Assembly: GCA_963761775.1 (NCBI GenBank)
Contig: CAVXIF010000002.1
Span: forward strand, 62,001-126,000
Reading direction: 5' to 3'
DNA from: Parerythrobacter_A sp963761775
Lineage (GTDB): Bacteria > Pseudomonadota > Alphaproteobacteria > Sphingomonadales > Sphingomonadaceae
DNA: 64,000 nucleotides
Position 1 is the stretch's first letter. Each line of letters begins with the position of its first letter. A model generated the notes under the pieces. That model was not told the origin of the DNA. It saw only the letters and a list, made by a program, of their open reading frames with translations, and made no database searches. Made by a program: the position numbers and the translations under genes. Positions 34,490 through 46,036 of the stretch are shown one piece after another.

Positions 34490-35371
34490 TTGGCTCTCAC
34501 GGAAAGAACAGTCGCCGTCATCGGCGCAGGCCAGATGGGATCGGGCATCGCCCAGACCATCGCGCAACAGGGAGGGCAAGTGCTGCTCTCCGATGTCAGC
34601 ATGGACCTCGCCACCGCTGCGGTCGGCAAGATCGAACAGGGAATGGGACGGCTGGTCGGCAAGGGCAAGCTGGACGTGGCGGACGCCGAAGCGGCGCTGA
34701 AACGCATCACGCCGGTCGCCGATTATGCGCCGATGGCGGAGGCCAGTCTCATTATCGAAGCGGCTACCGAACGCGAGCCGATCAAGCAGGCGATATTCGA
34801 AAGCGCGGGCAAGGTGCTGGCCGACGATGCCATCATGGCGTCCAACACCAGTTCCATCCCCATTACCCGCATGGCCAATTACGCACCCGACCCGGCGCGT
34901 TTTATCGGGCTGCATTTCTTCAATCCGGTGCCGGTTATGGGTCTGATCGAAGTCATTCCCGGCCTCGCCACCGCGCAGGCGACTACCGACCGCACCGTCG
35001 CTTTCGCCGAAGCGCTGGGCAAGGAAGTGGTGCTGAGCCAGGACGAGCCGGGTTTCGTGGTCAATCGCATTCTGTTGCCGATGATCAACGAGGCGATCTT
35101 CGTGCTGGGCCAGTCGACGGCCAATATCGAAGATATCGACAAGGGCTGCCGCCTCGGCCTCAACCACCCGATGGGGCCGCTGCAACTGGCGGATTTCGTC
35201 GGGCTGGACACCTGCCTCGACATCATCATGGTACTCTACAACACCACCGGCGACAGCAAGTACCGGCCCGCCCCATTGCTGGTGAAATATGTCGAGGCCG
35301 GCTGGCTGGGGCGCAAGACCGGGCGCGGCTTTTACGACTATACCGGCGATGCGCCCGTTCCGACCCGCTAA
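34490..35371 (+). CDS. 3-hydroxybutyryl-CoA dehydrogenase
   Basis: 293 residues from TTG 34490, site AAGGAT. NAD-binding GAGQMGSGIAQTIAQQG at the N-terminus, catalytic region SNTSSIPITRMA and GLHFFNPVPVMGLIEVI (catalytic His), then DEPGFVVNRILLPMINEA, GLNHPMGPLQLADFVGLD and GRKTGRGFYDY. The monofunctional length fits the short HbdA/PaaH-like enzymes of beta-oxidation or polyhydroxybutyrate metabolism. Intact. Confidence 0.92.
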   Translation: MALTERTVAVIGAGQMGSGIAQTIAQQGGQVLLSDVSMDLATAAVGKIEQGMGRLVGKGKLDVADAEAALKRITPVADYAPMAEASLIIEAATEREPIKQAIFESAGKVLADDAIMASNTSSIPITRMANYAPDPARFIGLHFFNPVPVMGLIEVIPGLATAQATTDRTVAFAEALGKEVVLSQDEPGFVVNRILLPMINEAIFVLGQSTANIEDIDKGCRLGLNHPMGPLQLADFVGLDTCLDIIMVLYNTTGDSKYRPAPLLVKYVEAGWLGRKTGRGFYDYTGDAPVPTR

Positions 35372-35425
35372 GCCTTGGAACTCCGCACCCGTGCCGTCCG
35401 TTGGTTGGCAAAAGGAGATTACCCC

Positions 35426-35791
35426 ATGAGCCAGAAACAGAACCAGGGCGGCCAGAGCCAGGAACAGCGCCAGGCGAACCTTGCGCCCGAGAACCACAAT
35501 GACGAGCAGGACGATCACCGCTCGCAGGCACAGGAAGTGGCCGAACAGGCGCGCAACCCGTCAAGTCACCGGTCCAGCCCCACCGAAAGCACCAAGCCCG
35601 CAGACAATCCCGCAGGCACGGTAGGCCTGGGTGCGAAGGACGTGCCCGACGTGATCGACAAGATGCGCGAAATGGAAACCAGCGGCCGCATCGACATGGA
35701 TGCGTTCGAAGGCGAGCCGAACCACGACGACAATGTCGACAAGTTCGGTGCGGACAAGAAGCTGGACGGGCTGCGCGGCGACGGCACTTGA
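35426..35791 (+). CDS. Hydrophilic, probably disordered small protein
   Basis: 121 residues from ATG 35426 with a strong AAAGGAG site. Composition is dominated by Gln, Asn, Asp, Glu and Lys, with no hydrophobic core in the first 70 residues (MSQKQNQGGQSQEQRQANLA). A short ordered-looking tail AKDVPDVIDKMREMETSGRIDMDAF follows. The look is that of stress-related hydrophilic proteins, but I cannot name a family. Confidence 0.65.
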   Translation: MSQKQNQGGQSQEQRQANLAPENHNDEQDDHRSQAQEVAEQARNPSSHRSSPTESTKPADNPAGTVGLGAKDVPDVIDKMREMETSGRIDMDAFEGEPNHDDNVDKFGADKKLDGLRGDGT

Positions 35792-35813
35792 GCCGTTAGG
35801 CGCGGGGCGGCTG

Positions 35814-36237
35814 CTAGAGAGCGCCGCCCTCCGCACCGCCTTCGCGCAACAGCCACAAGGCCACGGTCAGCAGGATGGCACCCGCAGTCACGATATAGCT
35901 TAGCCAGCGCATGTGCAGCTGCTTTGGCGCTTTCACATCATGTGTATGCAGACGCGCCAGGCTGGCGCAGGCGCGGCTTTGTGCCGACCAAGCGATTGCG
36001 CCGCCCATCAGGATAAAAATGGTCGCAATGGCCTGTGCCAGCCACGGAGGTTCGAACGCTCCGAACACGGCACGAAAGCCCAAGCCCGATACCGATGGCG
36101 GCAAAGGCCGTCCTGAGCCAGCCGGCATAGGTTCGCTCCGTCGCCTGTACCGTGCGGTCCTCGGCCCAGTCGGTCCGATCTTTGGCAAAGTCGGTGCGTT
36201 TTTCCGCGAGTTCGTTGCTGCTATTCGTATCCGCCAT
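35814..36237 (-). pseudogene. DUF202 membrane protein, +1 frame shift near 36090
   Basis: Starts ATG 36237 (MADTNSSNELAEKRTDFAKD) and reads RTVQATERTYAGWLRTAFAAIGIGLG, the DUF202 N-terminus. The rest, FRAVFGAFEPPWLAQAIATIFILMGGAIAWSA and two later transmembrane segments, is in the next frame. One extra G in a GGG run accounts for the break and the repaired protein has 140 residues with three membrane helices. Overlaps the upstream gene by 17 bases. Confidence 0.82.
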
Positions 36238-36643
36238 CGGGTAGGGGAACGGTGCGCACCCCGCCCGGTTCCCCGCCTTCGAAGATCACGCCCCCGTCGT
36301 CGTCGTCATCGTCGAAACCATCGGGCGTAGGATCGAAGCCGTCCGTATCGCTGCCGACCGGGTCGTAGCCAGTGGCATCGTCCATTGCGCGCGGGGTGCT
36401 GGTGGTGCTGGCGGACCGGACGGAGGGATCGTCGGTTTGCGGCACCACGATGGTCCGGCGCAGGCCGGGCGTACCGAGTTGCTCGACCTCTTTTTCCAGT
36501 GCGGCTTTCTCGCCCACGAACTGGCTTGTTGCGCGCTGGATCGTGCCGTCATCTTCCTCGGTGCCAACCAGCGACGCGGTGCTGGCCAGCGCCATGCCGA
36601 CAAACGCCATCGCGGCGTAGCGTCCCTTGAACATGTAACTCAT
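36221..36643 (-). CDS. Unrecognised exported acidic protein
   Basis: 140 residues. The N-terminal hydrophobic segment (AAMAFVGMALASTASLVG, about 10-27) is signal-like; then a short helix (SQFVGEKAALEKEVEQL) and a low-complexity tail with an Asp run (FDDDDDDGG). Probably periplasmic or surface-exposed. No family recognised. Confidence 0.6.
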   Translation of the reverse strand: MSYMFKGRYAAMAFVGMALASTASLVGTEEDDGTIQRATSQFVGEKAALEKEVEQLGTPGLRRTIVVPQTDDPSVRSASTTSTPRAMDDATGYDPVGSDTDGFDPTPDGFDDDDDDGGVIFEGGEPGGVRTVPLPDGGYE

Positions 36644-36668
36644 GCCATCGGGTGTAGCGCGCGAAGGG

Positions 36669-39281
36669 TTAAGCGTCGGTTTCCCCGGCTTCCGTCTGCG
36701 CCAGCCGATGCAGATCGTAAAGCGTATCCAGCGCCTCGCGCGGGCTGAGCGTGTCGAGATCGAGCGCGGCTATTGTTTCGCGCAGAGTGTCGGTGGCAGG
36801 CGGTACGGTGTCCTGCATTGCGGCAAACAGCGGCAGATCGCCAAGCCCCGCCGCCAGCCCGCCGGTTTCCTCGCGCCCCTTTTCCAGCGTGTCGAGAACC
36901 GCCCGCGCCCGGTCCAGCACCGGCTGCGGCACGCCCGCCAGCCGCGCCACGGCCAGCCCGTAACTGCGGTCCGCCGGTCCCTGCGCCAGCTCGTGCAGCA
37001 GCACCAGATCGCCCTTCCACTCCCGCGCGCGGACATGGTGCAGGCTCAGGGCCTCGCAGCTATCGCCGAGCCGCGCGAGCTCGTGATAATGCGTGGCGAA
37101 CAGGCAGCGGCAGGCGCGTTCGTGCACCGCTTCCACTACCGCCCAGGCCAGCGCCAGCCCGTCATAGGTCGAGGTGCCGCGCCCGACCTCGTCCAGGATC
37201 ACGAAGCTGCGCGGGGTGGCCTGCGCAAGGATCGCTGCGGTTTCGACCATTTCGACCATGAAAGTGCTGCGCCCGCGCGCCAGATCGTCCGATGCGCCGA
37301 CCCGGCTGAACAGGCGATCGACCAACCCGATGCGCGCAGCTTTCGCTGGCACAAAACCGCCCGCCTGCGCCATCAGCACGATCAGCGCGTTCTGGCGCAA
37401 AAAGGTGGACTTGCCGCCCATGTTCGGTCCGCCGATCAGCCATAGCCGGTCGCTATCCGATAGCTTGCAATCGTTAGCGACGAAGCGCGCACCGTCTTTC
37501 TCCAGCGCCGCTTCGACCACAGGATGCCGCCCGCCTTCGATGGCGAGGCAGGCTTCCGCTTCGATGGCGGGGCGACACCAGCCGGCCTCGGCCGCACGCT
37601 CCGCCTGTCCTGCGCTCACATCGATACGCGCCAGCGCGGCGGCGGTAGCGGCGATGGCGACGCGGCATTCGGACACGTAGCGCACCAGCGCTTCGAAATG
37701 CTCCTCTTCCAGCGCCAGCGCCCGACCGCCCGCTTCGCCGATGCGGCCCGCTTCCTCGTGCAGCCCCAGCGAATTGAACCGCACCGCGCCTTTCATCGTC
37801 TGGCGGTGGGTGAAGCCGCTGTCCGCAGCCATCAGCGCATCGCCGTGGCGGGCGGGCACTTCGATGAAATAGCCCAGGACGCCGTTATGCTTGATCTTCA
37901 GCGCGGCAATGCCGGTGTCTTCGCGATAGCGCGCCTCCAGCGCGGCGATGGCGCGTTTGGCGTTGCCCGATGTTTCGCGCAAAGCATCGAGCGCCGCATC
38001 GTATCCCGCCGCAACGAATCCGCCGCGCTGGCGTTCGGTTGCGGGCGAGGCGACCAGCGCGCGGTCCAGCCGGTCGGTCAGCGCGCCGTGGCCGGACAAG
38101 TCGGGCAGCAGCGTTGCCAGCAAAGCGGGGCGTTCCGGCTGCCCGGACAGCCGCTCGCCGATACTGCGTGCCTCGTTAAGTCCGTCGCGCACCTGCCCCA
38201 GATCGCGCGGACTGCCGCGTTCCGCCACGATCCGGCCCAGCGCGCGCCCGATATCGGGCAGTGTCCGCAGCGCATTGCGGATATCGCCGCGCAACAATGC
38301 GTCGTCATGCAGCCATTGCACCAGATCGAGGCGCGCGAGAATGGCAGGGCGGTCGCACAGGGGCGCGGACAGATCCTCCGCCAGCAACCGCGCGCCCGCG
38401 CCGGTCGCGCACCGGTCGATGGTGGCAAGCAGACTGCCGCTGCGCACGCCGTTGGCACTCGTGATTTCAAGGCTTGAGCGCGTGGCCGCGTCCATCGCCA
38501 GATGCGTGCCCGATGCGCGCGCGACGGGTGGCAGCAGCAGCGGCAGCGTGCCGCGCCCGACATGGTCGAGATAGCCGACCAGCCCGCCCGCCGCCGCCAG
38601 CATCGCACGGTCGAACTGGCCGAACCCGTCGAGCGTCTTTACGCCGTGCAGCGCGCACAGCCGTTCCTGCCCGCGCTCGCTTTTGAAATCGACAGGTGCA
38701 TGTTCGATGGCGTCGTCGACCGGCACTTTTGCGCCAACCGGCACGACTGTTTCGCTCGCACCGATGCGGCCCAGCGCGGCGGGCAGCGCATCGGGATTCA
38801 CGCTTTCCAGCTCCATCCGCCCGGTGGAAATGTCGCAGGTTGCCAGCCCGAACGCGCCGCGCACTTCGCAGACCGCCACCAGCACATTGGCCTTGCGCGG
38901 TTCCAGCAGGGCTTCTTCGGTCAGCGTGCCCGCCGTCACCAGCCGCACGATGTCGCGCTTCACCAGCGCCTTCGACCCGCCGCGCGCCTTGGCTTCGGCG
39001 GGGGTTTCCACCTGCTCGGCAATCGCCACACGGCACCCGCCCCGGATCAGCCGCGCGAGGTAGCTTTCCGCCGAATGCACCGGCACGCCGCACATCGGCA
39101 CCGGTTCGCCATCATGCTCGCCCCGCGTCGTCAGCGCGATATCGAGAATGGCGGCGGCACGGCGCGCATCCTCGAAGAACAGCTCGAAGAAATCGCCCAT
39201 GCGATAGAACAGCAGCGCGCCGTCGGCCTGCGCCTTCAGCATGTGATACTGCACCATCATCGGGGTGGATTTGCCCGCCAT
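36669..39281 (-). CDS. mutS: DNA mismatch repair protein MutS
   Basis: 870 residues from ATG 39281; a TTG at 39323 would add 14 poorly conserved residues. Domain order: mismatch-binding domain I with GDFFELFFEDA (the Phe-x-Glu wedge), connector, lever and clamp, then the ATPase with Walker A GGPNMGGKSTFLRQ, STFMVEMVE, Walker B FVILDEVGRGTSTYDGLALAWAV and the ATHYHEL loop. Full length and intact. Divergent from maeB. Confidence 0.95.
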   Translation of the reverse strand: MAGKSTPMMVQYHMLKAQADGALLFYRMGDFFELFFEDARRAAAILDIALTTRGEHDGEPVPMCGVPVHSAESYLARLIRGGCRVAIAEQVETPAEAKARGGSKALVKRDIVRLVTAGTLTEEALLEPRKANVLVAVCEVRGAFGLATCDISTGRMELESVNPDALPAALGRIGASETVVPVGAKVPVDDAIEHAPVDFKSERGQERLCALHGVKTLDGFGQFDRAMLAAAGGLVGYLDHVGRGTLPLLLPPVARASGTHLAMDAATRSSLEITSANGVRSGSLLATIDRCATGAGARLLAEDLSAPLCDRPAILARLDLVQWLHDDALLRGDIRNALRTLPDIGRALGRIVAERGSPRDLGQVRDGLNEARSIGERLSGQPERPALLATLLPDLSGHGALTDRLDRALVASPATERQRGGFVAAGYDAALDALRETSGNAKRAIAALEARYREDTGIAALKIKHNGVLGYFIEVPARHGDALMAADSGFTHRQTMKGAVRFNSLGLHEEAGRIGEAGGRALALEEEHFEALVRYVSECRVAIAATAAALARIDVSAGQAERAAEAGWCRPAIEAEACLAIEGGRHPVVEAALEKDGARFVANDCKLSDSDRLWLIGGPNMGGKSTFLRQNALIVLMAQAGGFVPAKAARIGLVDRLFSRVGASDDLARGRSTFMVEMVETAAILAQATPRSFVILDEVGRGTSTYDGLALAWAVVEAVHERACRCLFATHYHELARLGDSCEALSLHHVRAREWKGDLVLLHELAQGPADRSYGLAVARLAGVPQPVLDRARAVLDTLEKGREETGGLAAGLGDLPLFAAMQDTVPPATDTLRETIAALDLDTLSPREALDTLYDLHRLAQTEAGETDA

Positions 39282-39397
39282 CCCTTGCGGTAAAGACGCA
39301 GTGCGCCGATTCGGAAAGGGCAATGCGCCGCCTTTCCCCTATGCCGAACGCCTGCCCATCGCTACGCCTGCCACCAACAGCGAAGAGGAATGCGCTT

Positions 39398-41728
<2,331 letters not shown>

Positions 41729-41778
41729 GGGTTCTTCCTCGCTGACATTGGGTGCGCTTGCGGACATCGGGCTACGCT

Positions 41779-41863
41779 TGCTGTGCCAGCCCGCGCCCCC
41801 ACCCGACCACCCAAGGCATTATACTAATCGGGTGGTCGGGAGGGGGAGCGGGACGGCACAGCA
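41779..41863. repeat. GC-hairpin repeat with TA-rich loop, family F copy 2
   Basis: Arms TGCTGTGCC..CCGACCACCC and GGGTGGTCGGGAGGGGGAGC..GGCACAGCA flank AAGGCATTATACTAATC. This is the same loop as in copy 1 in opposite orientation. It sits 50 bases after maeB and may act as its transcript end. Confidence 0.82.
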
Positions 41864-41881
41864 CTAGCTCGTAAAAGCAAC

Positions 41882-41966
41882 CGTCATTGCGAGCGTAGCG
41901 CGGCAATCCAGAGCGTATCGCGTGAACGCTCTGGATTGCTTCACGGCTTTGCCGCTCGCAATGACG
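41882..41966. repeat. Long palindromic repeat, family E copy 1
   Basis: CGTCATTGCGAGCGTAGCG at the left and GCCGCTCGCAATGACG at the right, with inner arms GCAATCCAGAGCG / CGCTCTGGATTGC. About 85 bases, almost entirely self-complementary; a second copy is at 47935. A half element of family A (CTCTGCGCTTTCTGCGC) follows at about 41973-42000. The 358-base spacer maeB/DUF892 holds only these repeats and the terminator. Confidence 0.85.
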
Positions 41967-42032
41967 AACTGGGTCTCTGCGCTTTCTGCGCAAATCCTTT
42001 TTCTCCGGCGGGCGCACTTAGCACAGGCGCAC

Positions 42033-42059
42033 AAAAAAAGGCGGACCTCGCGGCCCGCC
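42033..42059 (-). terminator. Terminator of the DUF892 gene
   Basis: On the minus strand GGCGGGCC CGAGG GGTCCGCC-type stem (42040-42059) followed by seven T, 27 bases after the stop codon. Confidence 0.85.
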
Positions 42060-42086
42060 CTCTTTTGTTCAAGCTGATGCGCTGAC

Positions 42087-42581
42087 TTACGCAGCGGCCT
42101 TGTTGACTTCGCCCGTGGCGATTTCCGTCATTTCGCGGTCGCCGCTATAGGTGTTGTCGAGGCATTCCTGGAGCACCTTCTCGTCGTCCTTGAGACCGAG
42201 GCGCTTGGCGAACGCGACGAGGCAGCCGTACCCGGCAATCCCGTAATGCGTCATGCGCTGGTACTGCGTGATGATCGACGCATCGCGCACGTCGTCATCG
42301 CCGAAGTCTTCTTCCAGCGTATGCGCCTTGGCTTCCTTGACCAGGCCTTCCATGCCCTTGCAATGTTCACCGGTCGGGTCCGCATCGTGGCCCTTGATGA
42401 GCTTTTCCAGGTTTTCCATACCTGTCTGGATACCCTCGACGCCGCGCTCCAGCGCCTTCTTGAGTTGCTCGTTCTTGGCGGCTTCGTGCAGTTTCTTGGT
42501 GACGGCGAGCGACTGCTTGTCGGCGCTGTAGATGTCCTGCATCTGGTCGATGTAAAGGTCTTTGAGGTTGTCCATGCTCAT
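42087..42581 (-). CDS. DUF892 (YciE-like) ferritin-fold protein
   Basis: 164 residues from ATG 42581 (MSMDNLKDLYIDQMQDIYSA). Ferritin-like four-helix bundle of the DUF892 family: LKDLYIDQMQDIYSADKQSLAVTKKLHEAAKNEQLKKALERG, HCKGMEGLVKEAKAH, DASIITQYQRMTHYGIAGYGCLVAFAKRLG. Glu and His residues on the helices fit a di-metal site. Usually stress-induced. Own terminator downstream. Confidence 0.9.
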   Translation of the reverse strand: MSMDNLKDLYIDQMQDIYSADKQSLAVTKKLHEAAKNEQLKKALERGVEGIQTGMENLEKLIKGHDADPTGEHCKGMEGLVKEAKAHTLEEDFGDDDVRDASIITQYQRMTHYGIAGYGCLVAFAKRLGLKDDEKVLQECLDNTYSGDREMTEIATGEVNKAAA

Positions 42582-42652
42582 GGCGGAATGCTCCTTATCA
42601 GGCGTTTTTCGGTGCGCGGATGCGCGTTCATTCAACCAGCGAGCGAGCGGCC

Positions 42653-43381
42653 TTATCGTTCCAGCATTTCTCGCTTGCGATAGCGGAAATACCAGACCTC
42701 GTGGCCCCGTTCGCGCGCCTTGGCTTCGTAGCGCGTTTCGCTCCATCCGCCGGGCCGCTTCTCCCAGCTGTACCGGCCCTGTCCTTTTGGGCCATCGGTC
42801 AGCCATTCCAGCCGGTCGGCATGGCGCTGCATCACCATCATCGCATGGCGCAGATAGACGGGATGGTCGGTGCCGAAGCGGAACTCGCCGCCCGGCTTCA
42901 GCTTGTCCGCGATCAGCGCGACGGGGCCATCGTTCATCATGCGCCGCTTGGCATGGCGCGCCTTGGGCCAGGGGTCGGGGTGGAGCAGGTAGACGAAGCT
43001 GAGCGCGCCATCGGGAATGCGCGCCAGCACCTCCAGCGCATCGCCGTGATGCAGGCGGATATTGGGCAGGCGGCGCTCTTCGATATGCACCAGCGCGGCG
43101 GCGACACCGTTGAGGAAGGGTTCCGCACCGATGAAGCCGTGATCGGGCAGCATGTCCGCCCGGTCCGCCATATGCTCGCCCGACCCGAACCCGATCTCGA
43201 AATGCAGCGGGCGGTCGCTGCTGAAAAGACGGTCCGCAGTCACCGCGCCGTTGTCCGGCACGGCGATCTGCGGCAATAACTCCTCGACGAGCTTCTGCTG
43301 CCCGCCACGCAGCGGTTTGCCGATGCTGCGGCCATACAGCCGGTTGAGCGTGGTGGGGTCGCCGGGTTTGAAGGCTGTCAT
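42653..43381 (-). CDS. trmB: tRNA (guanine-N7)-methyltransferase
   Basis: 242 residues from ATG 43381 (MTAFKPGDPTTLNRLYGRSIGKPLR). SAM-binding motif LHFEIGFGSGEHMADRADML, then IGAEPFLNGVAAAL, LHHGDALEVL and the catalytic YLLHPDPWPKARHAKRRM, characteristic of TrmB, which methylates G46 in tRNA. Intact. Confidence 0.94.
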   Translation of the reverse strand: MTAFKPGDPTTLNRLYGRSIGKPLRGGQQKLVEELLPQIAVPDNGAVTADRLFSSDRPLHFEIGFGSGEHMADRADMLPDHGFIGAEPFLNGVAAALVHIEERRLPNIRLHHGDALEVLARIPDGALSFVYLLHPDPWPKARHAKRRMMNDGPVALIADKLKPGGEFRFGTDHPVYLRHAMMVMQRHADRLEWLTDGPKGQGRYSWEKRPGGWSETRYEAKARERGHEVWYFRYRKREMLER

Positions 43382-43536
43382 GGGCGGGGCCATTAGCAGA
43401 TGCGATGATGCCGGTGGAAGGGGGGTGCGCTGGCACTTCCGTGTCGCTGCTTCCCCGGTGAATGCGGGCGCTTGGTTTTACAGGACCAGGCAACCGGCTT
43501 GCTTTACGATTCCCGTGCAGCCACCGGGTAGGAACG

Positions 43537-44116
43537 ATGAAGACCGTCCCGATCTCGCGCCTGCTGCTTATGGCTGGCCCTGGCCCTGCCGGGCCTGTGG
43601 ATGCTGTATCGCTGGACGACCCGCCCCGATGCCTATGGCTATGGCCATATTATCGCCGATAGCGGGGACTGGGCGGCATGGCTGCTGATGCTGACGCTCA
43701 TCGTCACGCCGCTTCGCCTGCTGTTTCCGAGGCGCGGGTGGGTCGTTTGGCTGATGCGCCGCCGCCGCGATTTTGGCGTGGCCAGCTTCGCCTACGCGGC
43801 AGGACACACCGTTATCTACTTGGCGGACAAACCGTCTTTCGAGGCCATTCTTGCCGATATGGTGTCCGCAGAATACCTGACCGGATGGCTCGCCTTCGCC
43901 CTGTTTGTGCCGCTCGCGGTGACGTCCAACGATATCGCCGTGCGCGCACTCAAACGGTCATGGAAGCGCCTGCACCGGCTGGTCTATCCGGCGGCGATCC
44001 TGACTTTCCTGCACTGGGTGCTGACGGCCTACGATCCGACGACGGCCATCCTCCACATCGTGGTGCTGGCCGTCATCGAACTGGCAGGGTCTGGCTACAG
44101 CAGCGTCACAGGGTGA
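43537..44116 (+). pseudogene. msrQ: Ferric-reductase-like heme membrane protein (MsrQ type), +1 frame shift near 43572
   Basis: ATG 43537 with GGGTAGGAACG starts MKTVPISRLLL. The next transmembrane residues WLALALPGLWMLYRWTTRP are in the following frame and continue to 44116. Repaired it is about 192 residues with five to six membrane helices and the heme-ligand histidines in FAYAAGHTVIYL, RLHRLVYPAAILTFLHWVL. It resembles the MsrQ/YedZ family that delivers electrons to periplasmic methionine sulfoxide reductase, but no msrP is nearby, so the symbol is tentative. Confidence 0.72.
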
Positions 44117-44622
44117 CGTAGTTGCGGAACCGCGCCACTTCGCGCCTCGTCGACATACTTACCGATCTCGCGGTCGAATTCGGCCATGTCGTCGTAAGGA
44201 CGATATTCCTCGAACTCGTGCAGCATCTTGTCGGTCATGCCGGGGATAAGCTGCAACTCTTCCTTCGTCGCGCTGTTCAGATCGACCGGCACGAACACCT
44301 TGGCGAGGATAGCGGTGGCCTGTTCCGGCGTCCCTGCAGCAAGCAGCGCGGCGTTCAGATCGGTCACGCTGGCATAGGGCTGGCCTGCAACAATCGCTTC
44401 GGCCAGTTCTGGTGACATGCCGTCCATGCCTGCCAGCTGCTCCGGCGTTGCCGTGTTGGCATCGAGCACGCCCTCGCCGGCCACGCTCATTGCATCGCCC
44501 GCATCGGTGGCCGCCACGGTGCTGTCCGCGACAGGCTCGGCCGCATCATCGGCCCCTTGCGAACACGCACCCAAAGCGAGGGCGGAGCCGGCCAGTGCAG
44601 TTACGAGAAACATCTTGCGCAT
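44106..44622 (-). CDS. Helix-hairpin-helix lipoprotein (ComEA-like), frame break near its 3' end
   Basis: Starts ATG 44622: signal MRKMFLVTALAGSALALGACSQ with lipobox LGAC, then a Thr/Asp/Ala linker. Two helix-hairpin-helix repeats follow: LDANTATPEQLAGMDGMSPELAEAIV (about 53-78) and VDLNSATKEELQLIPGMTDKMLHEFEEYRPY (about 112-142). At about 44135 one extra C shifts the frame; without it the protein ends EVARFRNYVTL at 44106, a common C-terminus, instead of the written end at 44095. The HhH pair suggests DNA or protein binding at the outer membrane. Confidence 0.78.
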
Positions 44623-44850
44623 GATTGAAACCTCTATGTTGAACGGTCATAATAGCGCCCCCGATCCGGATTGCGAAGCCCTTGCGGTTTTCTGCGTTGG
44701 GGGGTTCTCTGGCGGCAACAGATCTTTCACAAGCGACTTCGTCCATAGAGCCAGCTAAGTGTGTAGGGGTCGGCGGGTTTGGATGCCATATATGGGCGGG
44801 CCCGACAGATTGGCTGATCGCTATGGAAGGGGATAGGGCGGCGACTTCAG

Positions 44851-44877
44851 ACGGCAGCTTACGACCCAGTTGCGGAC
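44851..44877 (+). repeat. Short interspersed repeat, family S copy 2
   Basis: ACGGCAGCTTACGACCCAGT followed by TGCGGAC, 26 bases before the ATG of the small ORF at 44904; matches copy 1 at 18931. Confidence 0.65.
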
Positions 44878-44903
44878 TGTCGCGCAAGACGTAAAGTTGG
44901 CGT

Positions 44904-45197
44904 ATGAAGCGGCCTATATTCCTTATTCCATTTGCGTTATCCGCTGCATCTTGCGGCGAGCGCAATCTTATGGGCGAGGAATTATGGGACGATGATAAGC
45001 TTGAACAGGCGGAGGTAGGCTTTGGGTGGAATTATAATCTAAATAGGCCCGATGCTTTATCCCGCTACGTTGAAATTTTCATTCAACCTAATGGGTCATC
45101 GGTAATTCAAATTGGCGAATATAAGGTCGACGCGGCGCCTTCAGTAATCGATAGGTATGAGGGGCAGCTTGACGCTAAGAACGCGACTATCATGTAA
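44904..45197 (+). CDS. Unrecognised small lipoprotein-like protein
   Basis: 97 residues. The N-terminus MKRPIFLIPFALSAASCGE has the form of a short lipoprotein signal (lipobox-like SAASC). The rest is acidic and soluble (EELWDDDKLEQAEVGFGWNY, YVEIFIQPNGSSVIQIGEYK). Codon use is visibly poorer in GC than the chromosome around it. No family recognised; a family S repeat lies upstream. Confidence 0.55.
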   Translation: MKRPIFLIPFALSAASCGERNLMGEELWDDDKLEQAEVGFGWNYNLNRPDALSRYVEIFIQPNGSSVIQIGEYKVDAAPSVIDRYEGQLDAKNATIM

Positions 45198-46030
45198 ACG
45201 AAGCGCTAGCGAACCTCCGTCGAGCGGGAGCTCAATACCCTACGCGACGCTGCCGGGATGCGCGATGGTCTTTCGCAACATCAGTAGAATACTATGTCGG
45301 GTTTAGTGGAGGGGAGGCGGCTGCCGTGACTGTCGTAGAGCACACATGCCACACACCTGAAACTGCAAAGGCGCGAGAAATTCTAACAGCGAAAGCTCTC
45401 GGTGCATTTCCTCAACTAGACCAATCCAGACTTCGCGCTGGACAAGAACACTTCTAACGGCAGCTTACCACGCCCACTAGCGGACATCAACCAGATGCCG
45501 TACACGTCGATTTATGTTTGAGCGAGTTTGGCATCGGAAGGGGACAGTTCCAGTTACGCCAACTGCGTCCAGTGCTGACGCAATTGAACGCATCGGTGCC
45601 TCGCTTGAAAGGCAGCGTAAATGGATTACCACGCGAACTGTTGAGACAATAGCAAGTTGACGCGATCTGGTCTAGAGCGAGACATTTCCGCCGCAAATGC
45701 GTGCTTTGTTGCGGTGAATAAAGGCAGATTTACGGTTGAAGAAATAGGTGGCAGCTGTGAAGTTTCCTATGACTTTGAAGGCCTGCAATGTTGAAATTCG
45801 CGACGATTAGTTCGGTCATGTTCTTCTTGGTTATTAGCAATAATGGAGGTCTGGTCCGAGGAATTACGGTTGGATTTCTCGCTTTGGCTTGGATTTATGG
45901 TGGGAGTTGGGTGATAGCTAAAGCGCGAATGCCCTGCGCTCATCATCAAAACTGTTAGTTGAGTTTCATTGGCCGCTTCCACCCAATTCCAGCCATTAGC
46001 CACACTAACGATTTTCTCTGCGTCGCAACA
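45198..46030. other. Lower-GC patch without a clear gene; three tiny ORFs
   Basis: An 830-base stretch with lower GC than its surroundings. On the plus strand I see GTG 45326-45457 (43 residues, MTVVEHTCHTPETAKARE, strong GGAGGGGAGG ahead) and a frame ending 45793 (VNKGRFTVEEIGGSCEVSYD). The stop of that second frame overlaps ATG 45788-45958 (56 residues, a hydrophobic peptide with FFLVISN and GFLALAWIYGGSWVIAKA). A third family S repeat is at 45458-45485. Probably remnants of acquired DNA; coding status unproven. Confidence 0.45.
45458..45485 (+). repeat. Short interspersed repeat, family S copy 3 (diverged)
   Basis: CGGCAGCTTACCACGCCCAC then TAGCGGAC, the same frame of motifs as the copies at 18931 and 44851 with several changes. 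Confidence 0.5.
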
Positions 46031-46036
46031 CAGCAC

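Noticed and set aside
45487..45696. Minus-strand 69-codon frame
   Set aside because: No ribosome site, no homology pattern; AT-richer noncoding sequence.
45767..46036. Minus-strand 89-codon frame
   Set aside because: Overlaps the DUF1838 3' region and is Ser/Asn-rich without pattern; the plus-strand small hydrophobic ORF is the better candidate.
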